Shown here: piece after piece, positions 24,536 to 38,471 of the stretch
How the letters are laid out: every line of letters begins with the position of its first letter
Numbering within the stretch: position 1 is the stretch's first letter
Assembly (NCBI GenBank): GCA_007115705.1
Contig: QXEO01000338.1
Span: 1,075,562-1,139,561 of the forward strand
From: Dactylis glomerata
Taxonomy: Eukaryota; Streptophyta; Magnoliopsida; Poales; Poaceae
Direction of reading: 5' to 3'
DNA: 64,000 nucleotides
Made by a program: the position numbers and the translations under genes
The notes under the pieces: model-generated
Database searches by the model: none
What the model was told of the DNA's origin: nothing
Seen by the model: the letters and a program-made list of their open reading frames with translations, nothing else

Positions 24536-26225
24536 TTCATCATTGGTATTGGCATCCCCTTGGCTTGTTCCAAGCTTGGGGGAGTGCCGTGGTATCACAT
24601 CATTATTTTTACTCATTTACTTTTCAAGTAGAGTCATATCATGAATAGAGAAGTTATCTTATAGAATAGTTTGCAGTGTGGAAGTATCCTCCTTAGTTGG
24701 TTATCTATGTATCCCTTGGTGTGAGTTGCGGTAATGAAATATTAATGAGAAGTTTTATCGTTTACTTTTCGCACACTTTATTTTAGTTTGCAATATTTCT
24801 TATATGATTAGTCTTGTTGATTAGTATTGGTATCACTTTGGGAGCATGAGTAAATTTAGTTGGTTTTGGCAAACTTAGCTTGGTCAGTAGGAACATTACC
24901 TTGAGGTTTGAGTAGAAAAGAAGAAAGAAGTGCTTGTAGTTACATCACTTCAGTTTTCCTTCATGATTGGCTTATAAGCAATAATATTTTTCAAAGTTAA
25001 AATCGTTGTAACTTCAAGGAAGTTTGCATGATTGTTCCTATTATATGTATGTTTGTTTGTTTCATGCAACTCTTATGCTTGCTACCCAGCCTTGCTAGCC
25101 AAAAACCTGTACTGAGAGGGAATACTTCTCGTGCATCCAACTCCCAAAAACCAAGTTACTTCCAAAGAGTCCACTATAAATTCCTATGAATGGTATTTCA
25201 AGCCATTCCAAGTAAATTTTCATGTGCTACCTTTCAAAAACCTTCAAATACTTCTCATTTTGTGCCACTGTTTTTAGCTCATGAGGACGTAGTGGATGGG
25301 TTTGTTATCTTCCATACTAAATTAAGTACCCCTCGACTAGGCAGCTTCATCTGCTCGACATTAATTTTGCAAGAGAGCTGGTCAGACCATTGTAATCTTA
25401 AAAAGAAAGAAAGAAAAAGGCACTCCTCCATGGTATGTGAAAGTTGGTTGGCACCCGATGGAATCGGTTAGCCATGGTTTGAGAAAGGAAAAGGTGGGGA
25501 GGAGTGCAAAGCTATAAAAGAGCACAATTGTGCCAATTAATCAAACATCTCGGAACCGCTCTTACTTGTTTAGTATGGAAGATATCAAGAACTCCGTTGC
25601 TAGTCATTGACAAAAGCAACCACCTCTCAAAATAACTTTTACCACTGTTTTACAAATGAAAAGCTCTAGCACATGTTTAATCCCTGCTTCCCTCTGCGAA
25701 GGGCCTGTCTTTTACTTTTATGTTGAGTCAACCTATTCCCTTTTATCTCAAGCAAGCATTTGAGTTGTTATGTTTCACTCATCCATATGTTGATCCGTTC
25801 AATCATGTTTACTAACTTGTTTTGTTTAGTACAATTCTTTTATCTGTAGGAATATATCTTTGAAAGCTTTCTATGATTGCAAAAAGTTTGTTTCGTTGAG
25901 CATATGGTTTTTGCTATATTAGCTATGTTTTTAAAGGCTTTGTTCAAAAGCAAGTATAGTTTGTTCATTGTTCTCTGACCAAGAACTAAGGTTTGCCATC
26001 ACCAATTATAGTTTACCTTGTGCATCTTTATTTGTGATTCCCTATTACTTATTGCAAGTCTACATCATATAAAGGTAAGTTGCTGTCTATTATAATTTGT
26101 GCCTTGGTGAATGTGATGCTTCTTGTCCATATTTTGATTATCGACACTTCACTCCATAAACCTGTGGTCATATTTACTGAGTTTAGTTTTTGCTTGGGGA
26201 CAAGCGAGGTCTAAGCTTGGGGGGT
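24536..26225 (+). other. Element A 3' non-coding region with polypurine tract
   Basis: There is no credible ORF. Parts (about 25100-25710) resemble the 3' modules of B, B' and C, including the segment ending GAAGGGCCT near 25697-25705. AAGCTTGGGGG occurs at 24572 and again as the polypurine tract AAGCTTGGGGGGT (26213-26225), directly before the 3' LTR. Confidence 0.8.
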
Positions 26226-27722
26226 TGATACGTCCATTTTGCATCACTATTTTGTATCATAATTTACTATTATTCATTGATATATTTCACATTTAGAGAT
26301 GATATTGATGTTGTTTCCTCTATTTTTACATGTTTGACGATCATTGGAGGATTTGCTGCCGGAGTCAGGATTCTGCTGGAAAAAGGACTGTCAAGACACC
26401 ATATTTTGGAAGATCAGGAAATTCTAGAAAAATACCAAAAAATTATATTTTGCCAGAAGACTGAAGAGGCCAGAAGGAGGAGGCGAGAGGAGCCACAGGG
26501 CAGGCACACACACAGGGGGTGCGGGCCCACCTTTGGCCGCACCGGCCTGTTGTGTGGCCGCCCTGGCCCACTTCTGCCATCGCCCCTTCATGTATTTCAT
26601 CGTCCCCAAAAACCTAAGTCAAGGGGGGCTCAGAGATAGACATCGCCGCCTCTGCGGGGAGAAAAACACCAGAGAGAGAAAAGCTCTCCGGCAGGCAGAA
26701 ATCTACCGGGGAAATTCCTTCCCGAAGAGGGGAGATCGTCGCCATCGTCATTATCATTGCACCGGACTTCATCGGGATCATCATCACCATCATCCTCATC
26801 ACCAGCACCTTCATCTTCACCATCACCACGTCGTCCCACTGTAACATCTTGAGTTGAATCTTGTCAAATTCTTAGGGGAAACTTTCCCGGTGTTGATTAC
26901 TCTTGTGATTGATGCTATTGAGTGGAACCGTTGAATTAAGGTTTATGTTCAGATTGTTATTTACCATTATTTCACCTCTGATCATGATCCATATAATGTC
27001 TTGTGAGTAGTTCGTTTAGTTCTTGAGGACATGGGAGAAGTCAAGTTGTTAGTAGTGGAATTATGTTGAGTAATATTTAATGGTTTGTTATTTATTTGTT
27101 GTGGTGCTATTTCACTAGTGGTGTCATGTGAACGTCGACTACATGATACTTCACCATTTATGGGCCTAGTGAGATGCATTGTGTATTTGGCTATAAATTG
27201 TGGGGTTGCTGGAGTGACAGAAACCTAAACCTCCGTTGGGAAACCATTGCACCAGGGAGCGTAGGATCTTAGAGTTTAAGGCTGTGGTTAGATTTATCTT
27301 AATTACTTTCTTGTAGTTGTGGATGCTTGCACGGGGTATAATCACAAGTGTGTATTTATCCTAGTAAGGGTAGTGCGCTAGCACAGGTTCACCCCGATAA
27401 CACTTATCAAACCAATAAAGATTATTTAGCGGCATGAAGCGAAAGCACTTGACATAAACTCTCGTGTGTCCTCGAGAACGTTTGGTTATCATAAGTTAAA
27501 CAACCGGCTTGTCCTTTGCTCTAGAAAGGATTGTGCCACTTGCAGCAACTATTATTACTGTCTTTTATTTACTCGTACTTTATTTATTTGCACTACCAAA
27601 TACCCCTGAAAACCCATTTGCTAGTATTTACAGTGAATCCTTGATAAAAACCACTTGTCAACACCTTCTGCTCCTTGTTGGGTTCGACACTCTTATTTAT
27701 CGAAAGTACTATGATACACCCC
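26226..27722 (+). repeat. Element A 3' LTR, main part
   Basis: It is collinear with the 5' LTR. It is broken at 27722 by C, and its last five bases, ACCCC (27718-27722), are the left target duplication of C. Confidence 0.95.
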
Positions 27723-29223
27723 TGATATCCCACAAGTATAGGGGATCGTGTGTAGCCTTTTCGATAAGTAAGAGTATCGAACCCAACGAGGAGCTAAAGG
27801 TAGGATAAATGTTCTCTCAAGTTCTATCAACCAATGATACAACTCTATGCACACTAAACGTTTGCATTATCTAGGAAATAAAACTAGAACAACAATACGG
27901 GTATGAGAGATAACTTTGCAAGATAATAAATACAAGAAAGTAATTGTTAGTGCTGCAGCAATAAAATATATTAAGTAACCATAAACTAACAGTACCACGC
28001 GTGTGGAAAAGTGGTGGTAATAGTGGTGGCTTTGTGCAAATTCAATTAGCGAATAAATCGGGTTCATTGTCTTCGATGCAGTTTTTTATGTGGGAGAGGC
28101 TAAATATACAAGCACTTCACTACTTGGAAATACAAGTACTATATGATTGGATTGTTAGCAAGCATCCGCAAATACTAACAATGCATTAAGGTTTCCCCAA
28201 CCATAGCCTTAAGTTAATGGTCCTCTTACTCCCATACGTGCAACGTTCCGGTTTGCGTCCTCAGGTTTCTATCACTCCTGCAGAACTACCCCCTTCCTTT
28301 TGCACATACTACTAACCCTAAGATATTTAATCCATGCGTGCATAAATATAATGGACACCAAAGGACAGTACCATATCAACATACAACTCTAATGAACCAA
28401 AGACATTCAACAAATCAATCTAAGAACAAATAAACTATGCAAACATGACATAGATCATAGGATAAATATTATAGCATCAAACACCATGTTTACATAGGAC
28501 GGTACAGAGGTGTGTGAGAGGATAAACCACTGCATAATAGGAGGAGTTGGTGATGAAGATAGCGGTGAAGATGGCGGAGATGAGTAGCGAGGGGCGCGAA
28601 CGGCGCCGGCGCCGGCGCGGGAGACTCCCCCACCGCCGGCATTATGGGGAGCGCCGCTCCTTAACCCCCTTCCTTCATGGCTTCATGGGAGCCCTCCCAC
28701 ATGGTGATGGGATCCATGGGGGAGGCAAAAATGTGGCTCTGGTGGCTGGAAATTCGTGGGTGGAGGTGTCCCCCACGAGTTAGGGTTCCTCCCTTTATAT
28801 AGTCTCTCGGATTCCCGTCTCCTCATCTTGGGCCGCAATGGAGTGGGCTTATCTCGGTCGTCGGGACTCGGAATCAGGTGAATTTTATGTCCAGAACGTT
28901 CGCCGTGAAATTCCGTACAACTTTGTAATTGAATAGTTTTCCGTTTGACGCCGTCTTCGACCCGTAACGTGACCATCTCCGCAAAACGTTCTGGCACATA
29001 TTTCTTTAAAGTCCCAATTTGACTCCAACAAGGTTTCCACTTGTATTCTTGGTAATTCCTACACATCAAAGTGTAAAACAAGAACACTGTGCACTTTTGC
29101 AACTATTAGTAGGTTAGTTCAAATAAATCATAAAAGTGCCACAAAATGTAGACAAAACATATAGCAATTGGTGTAAAACAAGCATGGAGCATCAAAAATT
29201 ATAGATACGTTTGCAACGTATCA
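27723..29223 (-). repeat. Element C LTR1
   Basis: The 1501 bp end next to the left target duplication. CTATATAAAG on the minus strand (28793-28802) is the likely promoter TATA box. Short frames such as 28547-28783 and 28683-29102 are repeated in every LTR copy but fall within the promoter/R region and look non-coding. It carries a 12-bp stretch near 27811 that LTR2 and LTR3 lack. Confidence 0.9.
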
Positions 29224-32200
29224 ACATCCCAAAGCTTAACTCCTGCTCATCCTCGAGTAGGTAAGTGATAACAAAAGAATAATTTTTGAGGTGACATGCA
29301 CCATCACAATCTTGATCATCTAAGTAAAGCATTGAGTGCTGGGATCAAAGAACTTAAAACATGGGCATAAGAGACATAATCTTGACAATAAAAACTTAGC
29401 AACCATGATATAACATAAAAGAAACACAAACGAAAGATCATGAATAATGAAACAATGAAAGTCAAACGTGTGTTCAAATCATATGAAAAAACATAACAAG
29501 TTGTTTTCAGCTTGTCCTTCATGGAATAGCAAAACATAAATGTATAGGACACCTTCAAGTTTAAAAGGGCGACTAGATACAAATAATTTAAGAACAAGTG
29601 AAACCATAATCATAAATCAATCAATGATAAACTTTGGGAGTATGCACATTAAACTCAGAATGGCAACTATGCTCTCTTAGATGGTGTATAAAGATAGAAG
29701 GTGGAGACTCAACATAAAAGTAAAGAAAGGCCCTTCGTAGAGGGAAGCAGTGATTAAACATGTGCTAGAGTTTTTCATTTATAAAATAGAGAGATAAAAA
29801 CTGAGTTTTGAGAGGTGGTTGTCTTTGTCAACAACTAGCAATGGGGTTCTTACTATCTTCCATACAAAAAGTAAGCAAGTTTTTGAGAGAGGGATTGACA
29901 CTTTGGTGCTCTTTTATAAAGCTTGGCACTCCTCCCCACCTTTTTTCCTTTCACAAACCATGGCTAACCGATTCCATCGGGTGCCCACCAACATTCACAT
30001 ACCATAGAGGAGTGTCTTTTTTTTCTTTTTGGAATTTAGCAATATGGAAGATAGCAAATCCGACCACTACGTTCCCATGAGCTGAAAACAGTGTCACAAA
30101 ACGAGAAGTGTTTTGAAGGTTTTTTAAAAGGCAGCACATGAAAATTTAATTGGAATGGCTTGCAAATACCATGCATAGGAATTTGTAGTGGACACGTCGG
30201 AATAACTTGGTTTTTGGGAGTTGGATGCACGAGTAGAGCTCATACTCAGTACAAAATGAGGGCTAGCAAAAGACTGGGAGCGACCAACTAAGAGAGCAAT
30301 AACAGCCATAATCATGCATAGTGACAAAACATCATTAAGAGAAGCATAAAATGGCATCACAAGTTAAAAACCAAATGATCATAGAGGCTAATGGCGACTT
30401 TGTAAGAGGCAAACATGTTGTAAGCATGCGCCAAGTCAACCCAAATAAAGCATCAAAGGAGAAAACCAAATAAATGCTTCCACATAATAAAAACAACGCA
30501 TGATTTTTTCAAAGACTCATTAAGCAATCTCAGTCATTTGAGACAAGTCATGCTACAGCAAAAATCACTAAGCATACTATCAAAATGACATCAAGCATGG
30601 CATGCAAAAGTCTAAGCCATAGTCTAAACAAGCTCCTTTTTGTACCACTTTTTGCATGAAACTTTTTCTCTTTTCCAACACCATTCAAACCTTTTTGAAA
30701 TAACTCTTTTGATGAATACCAACATAGACCAGAGGTCCAAATACACCTTGATGCAAAGATATAACAAGAACTGAACAAAAATCAAAGTGAAAAATGAAAG
30801 CTAAACGCAGTTCTAGAAAAAGAGAACACTCGTTGAATGATAAGAGTGAAAACTAGAGTGTTCTTGGCAAATGAAAAGCGAGTATACCTCCTCCAAAAGA
30901 AATTTGTTGGGGTCCAACCATTTATTGCAGAAAACAAAACAAAAGAAAACTGAAAGCTAAAGTAAAGACGCTCTAAGAAAAAAGCATAGTGCATGAAGCA
31001 ATAAAAATATAGTGTTTTGAAAGGTGACTTGATTTTTGCCGATGAAGAAGGGGTGCCTCGGGGGCATCCCCAAGCTTTGACGCTTGTACCTCTTGGATAT
31101 TTCTTGGGGTGCATGGGCATCCCCAAGCTTGAGCTTTTGTCCATTCTTCAACTCATCTCATTATTCTCCAATCCCTACACTTGAAAACTTCCTTCATACA
31201 AAACTCAACACAATTCTATTAGCAACATTAGTGTAAGCATAATAATGAATCAACCCCTTTTTGCTTCAGGTTTCAACTCAAGACCACCACATATAAAGCA
31301 TATACTACTGTAGCAGCTTCCCCAAAAGTTCCGTGATCAAAAGAACTAAAAAATAAAGCGATCAAGAGGCAAACACAAATAATGTCAGAAATCTGTCAAA
31401 ACAGAGTAGCTGACAAAGATCAAATTTTTAGAGGGTTTTCTGTTGCTCAAATCAAAAAGTGTTAAACTAATGAAAGTTTGGATATAACCTGGGGCATATG
31501 CACAAGAAATCGCAGGTCCAAAAGATATTCTGAGAATGTTCACGAATTTTTACGGTGCAGCACCGAAATCTGTTTCAGGACAGCAACATCCCCAAATCTT
31601 ACCTCACTCAAATTAGAGGCTTCTCTTGGCACAACAACAAAATAAAAATGATAAGGAGAGGTTATTATAGTAGTAATAACTTCCAAGACTCAAATAAAAG
31701 AAAAAGAACTGAAAGTAAAACATTGGGTTATCTTCCAAGAGTGCTTTTCTTTAACGTCTTTCAGCTAGGCACAAAATAGAGAACCAAACAAAGAAGCAAA
31801 ACAAAAGGAAATATTTTTGTTGTTTTCAATTTATAAGTGAAAGTAAAGAAGCAATAAAAACAAAATAAAGAGCCTGATAAAATTAAAGAAGATAAAACCA
31901 AGACATATAAAAACAATTATAATACAAGTTAACACAATACATATCATGTGGATGCGTAATATAGAGTATGAAGGAGACAACCTCATGTTAGTTGATGAAT
32001 AGGGGATGACTCGAGCATCCCCAAGCTTAGATGATTGTATCTTCTTGGACATGTTCTTGGGATGCACCTAAACATCCCCAAGCTTGAGCTCTTGTGTCCT
32101 CTTGTTCATCTCATATCACCATATTGATTAGAACTTATAAACTACATCCACATAAAACTTCACAAAACTCATTAGTAGGGTTAGTGCTCATTAAGTAAAA

Positions 32201-33100
32201 TCCACTCATGTTCAAGCATTGACAAGTTTCATAATCTAAACTCAACATTAGCCACTATATATACTAAGGTATTCATGATTTCCGTTGTCCATCGAAAAAC
32301 TAATGAAACTAATAACACCAAGTACAATATTGAATAAACTAAGAAATCTGTCAAAACTGAACAGTCTGTAAAGATGACACTCAACGAGATAGTTAGGTAG
32401 CTCAAATTGAAAAACTCCAAACTAAAGAAAGACAGATCATAATCTCAGGTTTATGCACAAAAATTTCAGATCAAAACACTATTCTGAAATTTTTCATGAT
32501 TTTTTATAGTGAAGCACAGAAATCTGTCTAAACAGAACAGTCGGTGAAAATCGAATTTTTTGAGACAGCTACGTAACTCAAATTAGAAAAAGTTAGTCTA
32601 ATGAAAGAAATATAATAAGCATTACTTTGCACTCAAGAAATTTCAGGTCAATATCACGTTCTAGTGATTTTAAACATTTTATACGGTGAAGCATAGAAAA
32701 TCTGTTTTTGGATAGCAAAGCAAAACTATCAACTTGCAAGTAACTAGGAACTACAATTATCACTTAACTTTTATGGTACAAAGGAATATGTACAATATAT
32801 ACAAGTTTTTAACTGAAAAGTTTCCATGGAAAGATTTGTTTCGGTTTCATAGGCATGAACACAAGTGTTCAAGGTCGACCCCCACTTAACCATTACTCAT
32901 CTTTCCAATCACTTTCCTTTTTGAAAACGTTTTTAGGTAACAAGTACAACTAATTTTTTTTTGTAATTCGCATTCCCTATTCATATAAGATAGAGAACAA
33001 CTTAAAAAGTAAAAACTATTTAGAGATAAAGCAAACAAATGCACACAAGAATATTCACCCACACGCTATTGCACCCCGGCAACGGCGCCAGAAAAGGTCT
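29224..33100 (-). other. Element C internal region 1, non-coding
   Basis: Reading on the minus strand: PBS complement of 33074-33090 (tRNA-Asp, 17 matching bases), about 1.3 kb of AT-rich sequence without homology to gag or pol, then the 3' module shared with B and B' from about 31770 downward, then a polypurine tract at 29225-29237 with one change. Four exact copies of the PPT-like 13-mer lie at 31065, 31118, 32016 and 32073. Longest frames are about 120 codons and show no domain. Confidence 0.85.
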
Positions 33101-34593
33101 TGATATCCCACAAGTATAGGGGATCGTGTGTAGTCTTTTCGATAAGTAAGAGTGTCGAACCCAATGAGGAGCTAAAGGTAGGATAAATGTTTCTATCAAC
33201 CAATGATACAACTCTACGCATACTAAACGTTTGCATTATCTAGGAAATAAAACTAGAGCAACAATACGGGTATGAGAGATAACTTTGCAAGATAATAAAT
33301 ACAAGAAAGTAATTGTTAGTGCTGCAGCAATAAAATATACTAAGTAACCATAAACTAACAGTAACATGAGTGTGGAAAAGTGGTGGTAATAGTGGTGGCT
33401 TTGTGCAAGTTCAATTAGCGAATAAATCGGGTTCATTGTCTTCGATGCAGTTTTCTATGTGGGAGAGGCTAAATATACAAGCACTTCACTACTTGGAAAT
33501 ACAAGTACTATATGATTGGATTGTTAGCAAGCATCCGCAAATACTAACAATGCATTAAGGTTTCCCCAACCATAGCCTTAAGTTAATGGTCCTCTTACTC
33601 CCATACGTGCAACGTTCCGGTTTGCGTCCTCAGGTTTCTATCACTCCTGCAGAACTACCCCCTTCCTTTTGCACATACTACTAACCCTAAGATATTTAAT
33701 CCATGCGTGCATAAAATATAATGGACACCAAAGGACAGTACCATATCAACATACAACTCTAATGAACCAAAGACATTCAACAAATCAATCTAAGAACAAA
33801 TAAACTATGCAAACATGACATAGATCATAGGATAAATATTATAGCATCAAACACCATGTTTACATAGGACGGTACAGAGGTGTGTGAGAGGATAAATCAC
33901 TGCATAATAGGAGGAGTTGGTGATGAAGATAGCGGTGAAGATGGCGGAGATGAGTAGCGAGGGGCGCGAACGGCGCCGGCGCCGGCGCGGGAGACTCCCC
34001 CACCGCCGGCATTATGGGGAGCGCCGCCCCTTAACCCCCTTCCTTCATGGCTTCATGGGAGCCCTCCCCCATGGTGATGGGATCCATGGGGGAGGCAAAA
34101 ATGTGGCTCTGGTGGCTGGAAATTCGTGGGTGGAGGTGTCCCCCACGAGTTAGGGTTCCTCCCTTTATATAGTCTCTCGGATTCCCGTCTCCTCATCTTG
34201 GGCCGCAATGGAGTGGGCTTATCTCGGTCGTCGGGACTCGGAATCAGGTGAATTTTATGTCCAGAACGTTCGCCGTGAAATTCCCTACAACTTTGTAATT
34301 GAATAGTTTTCCGTTTGACGCCGTCTTCGACCCGTAACGTGACCATCTCCGCAAAAAGTTCTGGCACATATTTCTTTAAAGTCCCAATTTGACTCCAACA
34401 AGGTTTCCACTTGTATTCTTGGTAATTCCTACACATCAAAGTGTAAAACAAGAACACTGTGCACTTTTGCAACTATTAGTAGGTTAGTTCAAATAAATCA
34501 TAAAAGTGCCACAAAATGTAGACAAAACATATAGCAATTGGTGTAAAACAAGCATGGAGCATCAAAAATTATAGATACGTTTGCAACGTATCA
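33101..34593 (-). repeat. Element C LTR2, hybrid of LTR3 and LTR1
   Basis: It is 1493 bp. Left of about 33455 it shares the variants of LTR3 (CCAATGAGG, lack of the 12-bp stretch, AACATGAG). From about 33538 rightwards it shares those of LTR1 (CCGCAAATA, GGTTTCCCC). This places a recombination point between 33455 and 33538. Confidence 0.88.
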
Positions 34594-37500
34594 ACATCCC
34601 AAAGCTTAACTCCTGCTCATCCTCGAGTAGGTAAGTGATAACAAAAGAATAATTTTTGAGGTGACATGCACCATCACAATCTTGATCATCTAAGTAAAGC
34701 ATTGAGTGCTGGGATCAAAGAACTTAAAACATGGGCATAAGAGACATAATCTTGACAATAAAAACTTAGCAACCATGATATAACATAAAAGAAACACAAA
34801 CGAAAGATCATGAATAATGAAACAATGAAAGTCAAACATGTGTTCAAATCATATGAAAAAACATAACAAGTAGTTTTCAGCTTGTCCTTCATGGAATAGC
34901 AAAACATAAATGTATAGGACACCTTCAAGTTTAAAAGGGCGACTAGATACAAATAATTTAAGAACAAGTGAAACCATAATCATAAATCAATCAATGATAA
35001 ACTTTGGGAGTATGCACATTAAACTCAGAATGGCAACTATGCTCTCTTAGATGGTGTATAAAGATAGAAGGTGGAGACTCAACATAAAAGTAAAGAAAGG
35101 CCCTTCGTAGAGGGAAGCAGTGATTAAACATGTGCTAGAGTTTTTCATTTATAAAATAGAGAGATAAAAACTGAGTTTTGAGAGGTGGTTGTCTTTGTCA
35201 ACAACTAGCAATGGGGTTCTTACTATCTTCCATACAAAAAGTAAGCAAGTTTTTGAGAGAGGGATTGACACTTTGGTGCTCTTTTATAAAGCTTGGCACT
35301 CCTCCCCACCTTTTTTCCTTTCACAAACCATGGCTAACCGATTCCATCGGGTGCCCACCAACATTCACATACCATAGAGGAGTGTCTTTTTTTTCTTTTT
35401 GGAATTTAGCAATATGGAAGATAGCAAATCCGACCACTACGTTCCCATGAGCTGAAAACAGTGTCACAAAACGAGAAGTGTTTTGAAGGTTTTTTAAAAG
35501 GCAGCACATGAAAATTTAATTGGAATGGCTTGCAAATACCATGCATAGGAATTTGTAGTGGACACGTCGGAATAACTTGGTTTTTGGGAGTTGGATGCAC
35601 GAGTAGAGCTCATACTCAGTACAAAATGAGGGCTAGCAAAAGACTGGGAGCGACCAACTAAGAGAGCAATAACAGCCATAATCATGCATAGTGACAAAAC
35701 ATCATTAAGAGAAGCATAAAATGGCATCACAAGTTAAAAACCAAATGATCATAGAGGCTAATGGCGACTTTGTAAGAGGCAAACATGTTGTAAGCATGCG
35801 CCAAGTCAACCCAAATAAAGCATCAAAGGAGAAAACCAAATAAATGCTTCCACATAATAAAAACAACGCATGATTTTTTCAAAGACTCATTAAGCAATCT
35901 CAGTCATTTGAGACAAGTCATGCTACAGCAAAAATCACTAAGCATACTATCAAAATGACATCAAGCATGGCATGCAAAAGTCTAAGCCACAGTCTAAACA
36001 AGCTCCTTTTTGTACCACTTTTTGCATGAAACTTTTTCTCTTTTCCAACACCATTCAAACCTTTTTGAAATAACTCTTTTGATGAATACCAACATAGACC
36101 AGAGGTCCAAATACACCTTGATGCAAAGATATAACAAGAACTGAACAAAAATCAAAGTGAAAAATGAAAGCTAAACGCAGTTCTAGAAAAAGAGAACACT
36201 CGTTGAATGATAAGAGTGAAAACTAGAGTGTTCTTGGCAAATGAAAAGCGAGTATACCTCCTCCAAAAGAAATTTGTTGGGGTCCAACCATTTATTGCAG
36301 AAAACAAAACAAAAGAAAACTGAAAGCTAAAGTAAAGACGCTCTAAGAAAAAAGCATAGTGCATGAAGCAATAAAAATATAGTGTTTTGAAAGGTGACTT
36401 GATTTTTGCCGATGAAGAAGGGGTGCCTCGGGGGCATCCCCAAGCTTTGACGCTTGTACCTCTTGGATATTTCTTGGGGTGCGTGGGCATCCCCAAGCTT
36501 GAGCTTTTGTCCATTCTTCAACTCATCTCATTATTCTCCAATCCCTACACTTGAAAACTTCCTTCATACAAAACTCAACACAATTCTATTAGCAACATTA
36601 GTGTAAGCATAATAATGAATCAACCCCTTTTTGCTTCAGGTTTCAACTCAAAACCACCACATATAAAGCATATACTACTGTAGCAGCTTCCCCAAAAGTT
36701 CCGTGATCAAAAGAACTAAAAAATAAAGCGATCAAGAGCCAAACACAAATAATAGCAGAAATCTGTCAAAACAGAGCAGCTGACAAAGATCAAATTTTTA
36801 GAGGGTTTTCTGTTGCTCAAATCAAAAAGTGTTAAACTAATGAAAGTTTGGATATAACCTGGGGCATATGCACAAGAAAACGCAGGTCCAAAAGATATTC
36901 TGAGAATGTTCACGAATTTTTACGGTGCAGCACCGAAATCTGTTTCAGGACAGCAACATCCCCAAATCTTACCTCACTCAAATTAGAGGCTTCTCTTGGC
37001 ACAACAACAAAATAAAAATGATAAGGAGAGGTTATTATAGTAGTAATAACTTCCAAGACTCAAATAAAAGAAAAAGAACTGAAAGTAAAACATTGGGTTA
37101 TCTTCCAAGAGTGCTTTTCTTTAACGCCTTTCAGCTAGGCACAAAATAGAGAACCAAACAAAGAAGCAAAACAAAAGGAAATATTTTTGTTGTTTTCAAT
37201 TTATAAGTGAAAGTAAAGAAGCAATAAAAACAAAATAAAGAGCCTGATAAAATTAAAGAAGATAAAACCAAGACATATAAAAACAATTATAATACAAGTT
37301 AACACAATACATATCATGTGGATGCGTAATATAGAGTATGAAGGAGACAACCTCATGTTAGTTGATGAATAGGGGATGACTCGAGCATCCCCAAGCTTAG
37401 ATGATTGTATCTTCTTGGACATGTTCTTGGGATGCACCTAAACATCCCCAAGCTTGAGCTCTTGTGTCCTCTTGTTCATCTCATATCACCATATTGATTA

Positions 37501-38471
37501 GAACTTATAAACTACATCCACATAAAACTTCACAAAACTCATTAGTAGGGTTAGTGCTCATTAAGTAAAATCCACTCATGTTCAAGCATTGACAAGTTTC
37601 ATAATCTAAACTCAACATTAGCCACTATATATACTAAGGTATTCATGATTTCCGTTGTCCATCGAAAAACTAATGAAACTAATAACACCAAGTACAATAT
37701 TGAATAAACTAAGAAATCTGTCAAAACTGAACAGTCTGTAAAGATGACACTCAACGAGATAGTTAGGTAGCTCAAATTGAAAAACTCCAAACTAAAGAAA
37801 GACAGATCATAATCTTAGGTTTATGCACAAAAATTTCAGATCAAAACACTATTCTGAAATTTTTCATGATTTTTTATAGTGAAGCACAGAAATCTGTCTA
37901 AACAGAACAGTCGGTGAAAATCGAATTTTTTGAGACAGCTACGTAACTCAAATTAGAAAAAGTTAGTCTAATGAAAGAAATATAATAAGCATTACTTTGC
38001 ACTCAAGAAATTTCAGGTCAATATCACGTTCTAGTGATTTTAAACATTTTATACGGTGAAGCATAGAAAATCTGTTTTTGGATAGCAAAGCAAAACTATC
38101 AACTTCCAAGTAACTAGGAACTACAATTATCACTTAACTTTTATGGTACAAAGGAATATGTACAATATATACAAGTTTTTAACTGAAAAGTTTCCATGGA
38201 AAGATTTGTTTCGGTTTCATAGGCATGAACACAAGTGTTCAAGGTCGACCCCCACTTAACCATTACTCATCTTTCCAATCACTTTCCTTTTTAAAAACGT
38301 TTTTAGGTAACAAGTACAACTAATTTTTTTTTTGTAATTCGCATTCCCTATTCATATAAGATAGAGAACAACTTAAAAAGTAAAAACTATTTAGAGATAA
38401 AGCTAACAAATGCACACAAGAATATTCACCCACACGCTATTGCACCCCGGCAACGGCGCCAGAAAAGGTCT
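34594..38471 (-). other. Element C internal region 2, near-identical copy of region 1
   Basis: It has the same layout as internal region 1 at an offset of 5370 bp, with only scattered single-base differences (for example near 31112/36482 and 31375/36745). The PBS complement is 38445-38461. The polypurine tract next to LTR2 has the same change as region 1, as expected for a recent duplication. Confidence 0.88.

Noticed and set aside
28547..28783. Arg-rich 78-codon frame repeated in C LTRs
   Set aside because: It lies in the LTR, is due to a CGCCGGCGCC simple repeat, and is overlapped by an equally long frame on the other strand.
33074..33090. tRNA-like sequence CCCCGGCAACGGCGCCA
   Set aside because: It matches only the last bases of tRNA-Asp and lies next to an LTR end, so it is a primer-binding site and not a tRNA gene.
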